NCBI RefSeq assembly: GCF_900091525.1
Contig: NZ_FMCU01000019.1
Coordinates: forward strand, 1 to 64,000
Reading direction: 5' to 3'
DNA length: 64,000 bases
DNA from: Micromonospora matsumotoense
GTDB taxonomy: Bacteria; Actinomycetota; Actinomycetes; Mycobacteriales; Micromonosporaceae
The notes under the pieces are model-generated. The model saw nothing but the letters and a program-made list of their open reading frames with translations. It was not told the origin of the DNA and ran no database searches. Positions 62,168-64,000 of the stretch are shown here, in pieces; the first letter of the stretch is position 1, and each line of letters opens with the position of its first letter. Both the position numbers and the translations under genes were made by a program.

Positions 62168-62851
62168 TCACGCCGGCGTCCCCACCAAGTGCTTGAGCAC
62201 TGAGGTGAAGAAGCCGAGGCCGTCCAGCGAGGGGCCGGTGAGCGCCTCGACCGCGTGCTCCGGGTGGGGCATGATGCCGACCACGTTGCCGGCGGCGTTG
62301 GTGATCGCGGCGATGTCCCGCTGGGAGCCGTTCGGGTTGCCGCCGACGTAGCGGGCGACGACCCGGCCGTCGGCCTCCAACTCGTCGAGAGTGGCGGTGT
62401 CCGCGACGTAGCAGCCCTCGCCGTTCTTGACCGGGATGAGGATCTCCTGGCCGGGCTGGAAGGTGTTCGTCCAGGCGGTGCCGGCGGACTCGACCCGCAG
62501 GACCTGGTCCCGGTTGCGGAAGTGCAGGTGCTGGTTGCGGGTGAGCGCGCCGGGCAGCAGGTGGGCCTCGCAGAGGATCTGGAAGCCGTTGCAGATGCCG
62601 AGCACCGGCAGGCCACCCCGGGCGGCGTCGACCAGGGTCTCCATCACCGGGGCGAACCGGGCGATGGCCCCGCAGCGCAGGTAGTCACCGTAGGAGAAGC
62701 CACCGGGGAGGACGACGGCGTCCACCCCGTGCAGCTCCGGGTCGCCGTGCCAGAGCCGGACCGGCTCCGCGCCGGCGATCCGCACGGCACGGGCGGCATC
62801 CCCGTCGTCCAGCGAGCCGGGGAAGGTCACCACTCCGACGCGGGCGGTCAC
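62168..62851 (-). CDS. purQ: phosphoribosylformylglycinamidine synthase subunit PurQ (glutaminase)
   Basis: A 227-residue class I glutamine amidotransferase: VGVVTFPGSLDDGDAARAVR, LPGGFSYGDYLRCGAIAR, GLPVLGICNGFQILCE with the nucleophile Cys, and GIMPHPEHAVE with His/Glu. It feeds ammonia to PurL. The GTG start overlaps the purS stop (GTGA), so they are coupled. Confidence 0.95.
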   Translation of the reverse strand: MTARVGVVTFPGSLDDGDAARAVRIAGAEPVRLWHGDPELHGVDAVVLPGGFSYGDYLRCGAIARFAPVMETLVDAARGGLPVLGICNGFQILCEAHLLPGALTRNQHLHFRNRDQVLRVESAGTAWTNTFQPGQEILIPVKNGEGCYVADTATLDELEADGRVVARYVGGNPNGSQRDIAAITNAAGNVVGIMPHPEHAVEALTGPSLDGLGFFTSVLKHLVGTPA

Positions 62852-63108
62852 GAGTGCGCGTCCACGGTCTCGTCGGCCTCGACCCGGACCGTGAAGTCCT
62901 CGATGACGGGGTTGGCGAGCAGTTTGTCGGCGATCTCCCGGGCCCGGTCCAGGTCCGGTTCGCCGGTGAACTCGATCTCGATCCGCCTGCCGATCCGGAC
63001 GGAGGCGACGTCACTGACGCCGAGCCGCGGCAGCGCGTTTGCGACGGCCTGGCCCTGAGGATCGAGGATCTCGGGCTTGAGCATGACGTCGACGACGACG
63101 CGAGGCAC
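62848..63108 (-). CDS. purS: phosphoribosylformylglycinamidine synthase subunit PurS
   Basis: An 86-residue small subunit: VVVDVMLKPEILDPQGQAVA, LGVSDVASVRIGRRIEIEF and IADKLLANPVIEDFTVRVE, a full-length match to PurS. It bridges PurL and PurQ in the ternary complex. The GTG at 63108 follows CAGGAG. It is the first gene of purSQL-comB. Confidence 0.95.
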   Translation of the reverse strand: MPRVVVDVMLKPEILDPQGQAVANALPRLGVSDVASVRIGRRIEIEFTGEPDLDRAREIADKLLANPVIEDFTVRVEADETVDAHS

Positions 63109-63952
63109 TGGGCACTCCTGACTGTGTACGCAGTTGGGTGCCGGCCCACTACGGGCGAGCGCAGCCAGCGTACCTGGCAGATTCCGGTCCGGACGCACCG
63201 GCCGGGCGCAGTTCAGGCAGTGATCGACATTACCGGCCGTCGGGATGGGCGGTCGAGATCCGTTCGTTGCCGCTCTGATGCGGATTTGTTGCCGATTGTC
63301 GACGCGTCGCCTCGACACACCCCCTCTGAGCAGGCAATACGCGGCTCAACGCCAGATTTGGGACCGGTATCCGACAAACAGGGACGAGCATGTCGCGGGT
63401 CATCTCTGTCACATTGATCCAACTGGATCGGGATCTGGTGACCGAGCCCGGCCACGTCTGCCATCAATCGTCAGATTTCGACGCCTGGTCGCCCCGCCCG
63501 CAGGGCGCCCCCACGATCACCCGGATCAACCGGGTGAACCTCTCGGTCTCGACACCAGCCCCGGTGCCGCCCGACCCGGCACCCCGGCGCCACCGACACG
63601 GTCCACCGCCCGGGCCCGACCCGCCACTGCGGTAGGGCGTCCCACCAGCCCAGGACCGCCCCGGCACGGGTGACCCCGGTGGCAGCCGGCACCGGGATGT
63701 CGTTCCGGGCACCGGCGGGTGCCACAGCAGCCGGCGGGTCGACGTCGCCTCCACCGTTGACGGGCCGCGGGCGGCACTGTCGCGTACAACCGGGCCTGGA
63801 TCACCTCGATGGCCGGTGTCTGACGGTTACCACCTCGCGGGGCGCGGATGGCCGGTCGAGAGCCGACCGTCCGCGCCGCCTCGTTTTGCAGCATCCGACC
63901 AGCCGCGCACGGCACGCTCCGACTCTGTACGACTACTGACAGCATCGGAACC
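63109..63952. other. intergenic region, about 0.84 kb
   Basis: Between purS (-) and the YbjQ gene (+). It should contain the pur promoter (the part near 63110-63400 is lower in GC). Frames on the minus strand at 63460-63950 are open but shift between plausible pieces and look like no known protein. No RNA gene, purine riboswitch or clear palindrome was found. Confidence 0.45.
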
Positions 63953-64000
63953 GTGCTGGTCGTGACGACGGATCAACTGCCCGGCTACGAGATCCGCCAG
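63953..64000 (+). CDS. YbjQ/UPF0145 family protein, partial (cut by window end)
   Basis: The last 16 codons read VLVVTTDQLPGYEIRQ from a GTG at 63953. This is the start of UPF0145 (YbjQ, heavy-metal-binding-like) proteins in actinobacteria, where the usual start is LVVTT followed by PG-W/Y-EI. The remainder lies beyond the window. The ribosome-binding site is weak (CGGAA). Confidence 0.75.
   Translation, partial: MLVVTTDQLPGYEIRQ

Noticed and set aside
63464..63945. Minus-strand frames between purS and the YbjQ gene
   Set aside because: Plausible pieces are in different frames, none has a good start, and no known family appears.

Overview
The window looks like a chromosomal segment of a high-GC actinobacterium, most likely a Micromonosporaceae member (Micromonospora or a close relative). 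Evidence: very high GC throughout, many GTG starts with GTGA or ATGA overlaps, a BldC-type regulator, a DUF3073 protein, the vdh-DUF3073-purM-purF and purL-purQ-purS neighbourhood known from Streptomyces, and an F420-type oxidoreductase. No transposase, integrase or CRISPR array was seen.

Layout. 0.3-2.2 kb: two coupled hypothetical genes and a Zur-type Fur regulator. 2.3-3.46 kb: a gene-poor stretch with palindromes. 3.5-12.1 kb: a compact secondary-metabolite cluster. PhzE (ADIC synthase), PhzD (isochorismatase type) and an SDR dehydrogenase should convert chorismate to 3-hydroxyanthranilate. A free-standing AMP-forming ligase and an SRPBCC protein probably use it, and an Rrf2 regulator, an MFS exporter and a quinone-oxidoreductase-like enzyme follow. 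12.2-16.7 kb: a DUF574-type methyltransferase, a two-CxxC protein, a GH65 glycosidase/phosphorylase and a PAP2 phosphatase.

16.8-27.8 kb: a Tad/Flp-type pilus locus (prepilin peptidase, lipoprotein, secreted protein, SAF/CpaB-like, CpaE-like, CpaF, TadB, TadC, small pilin-like peptide, two TadE-like proteins, TadG-like, LysM protein), almost all overlapping and translationally coupled. 28-30.4 kb: a DUF2231-Rieske protein, a DUF397 gene with a decapitated XRE/DUF5753 partner, and an enoyl-CoA hydratase. 30.5-38.6 kb: a flavoprotein disulfide reductase, then a light-response and lycopene locus. There crtB and a photolyase diverge from crtE-crtI-idi and a B12-binding MerR regulator (LitR/CarH type). 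38.7-40.0 kb: a polysaccharide deacetylase and tRNA-Glu, tRNA-Asp and tRNA-Phe.

40.2-48.8 kb: assorted small genes, including a type I periplasmic-binding lipoprotein whose two half-domains are in swapped order (an apparent circular permutation), an enoyl-CoA hydratase/3-hydroxyacyl-CoA dehydrogenase pair, a DxDGDG-repeat protein and bldC. 49.0-63.1 kb: branched-chain amino acid dehydrogenase, DUF3073, then a two-gene RiPP locus (radical SAM/SPASM maturase and a 77-residue precursor ending in aromatic-x-Asn motifs). This is set between DUF3073 and the purine genes purM, purF, purL, purQ and purS, with a sterol-carrier-like protein, a membrane protein with a very long Gly/Tyr/Gln-rich tail, and a ComB-like phosphatase. 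The last 48 bases start a YbjQ/UPF0145 gene.

The points most worth a second look are the RiPP pair (50.8-52.2 kb), the circularly permuted binding protein (42.6-43.9 kb), the 3-hydroxyanthranilate cluster with its operator-like repeats (3.2-12.1 kb), the repeated mini-ORF chain in front of the CpaB-like gene (19.67-19.80 kb), and the Trp-to-Tyr change in the light-sensing motif of the LitR-like regulator.
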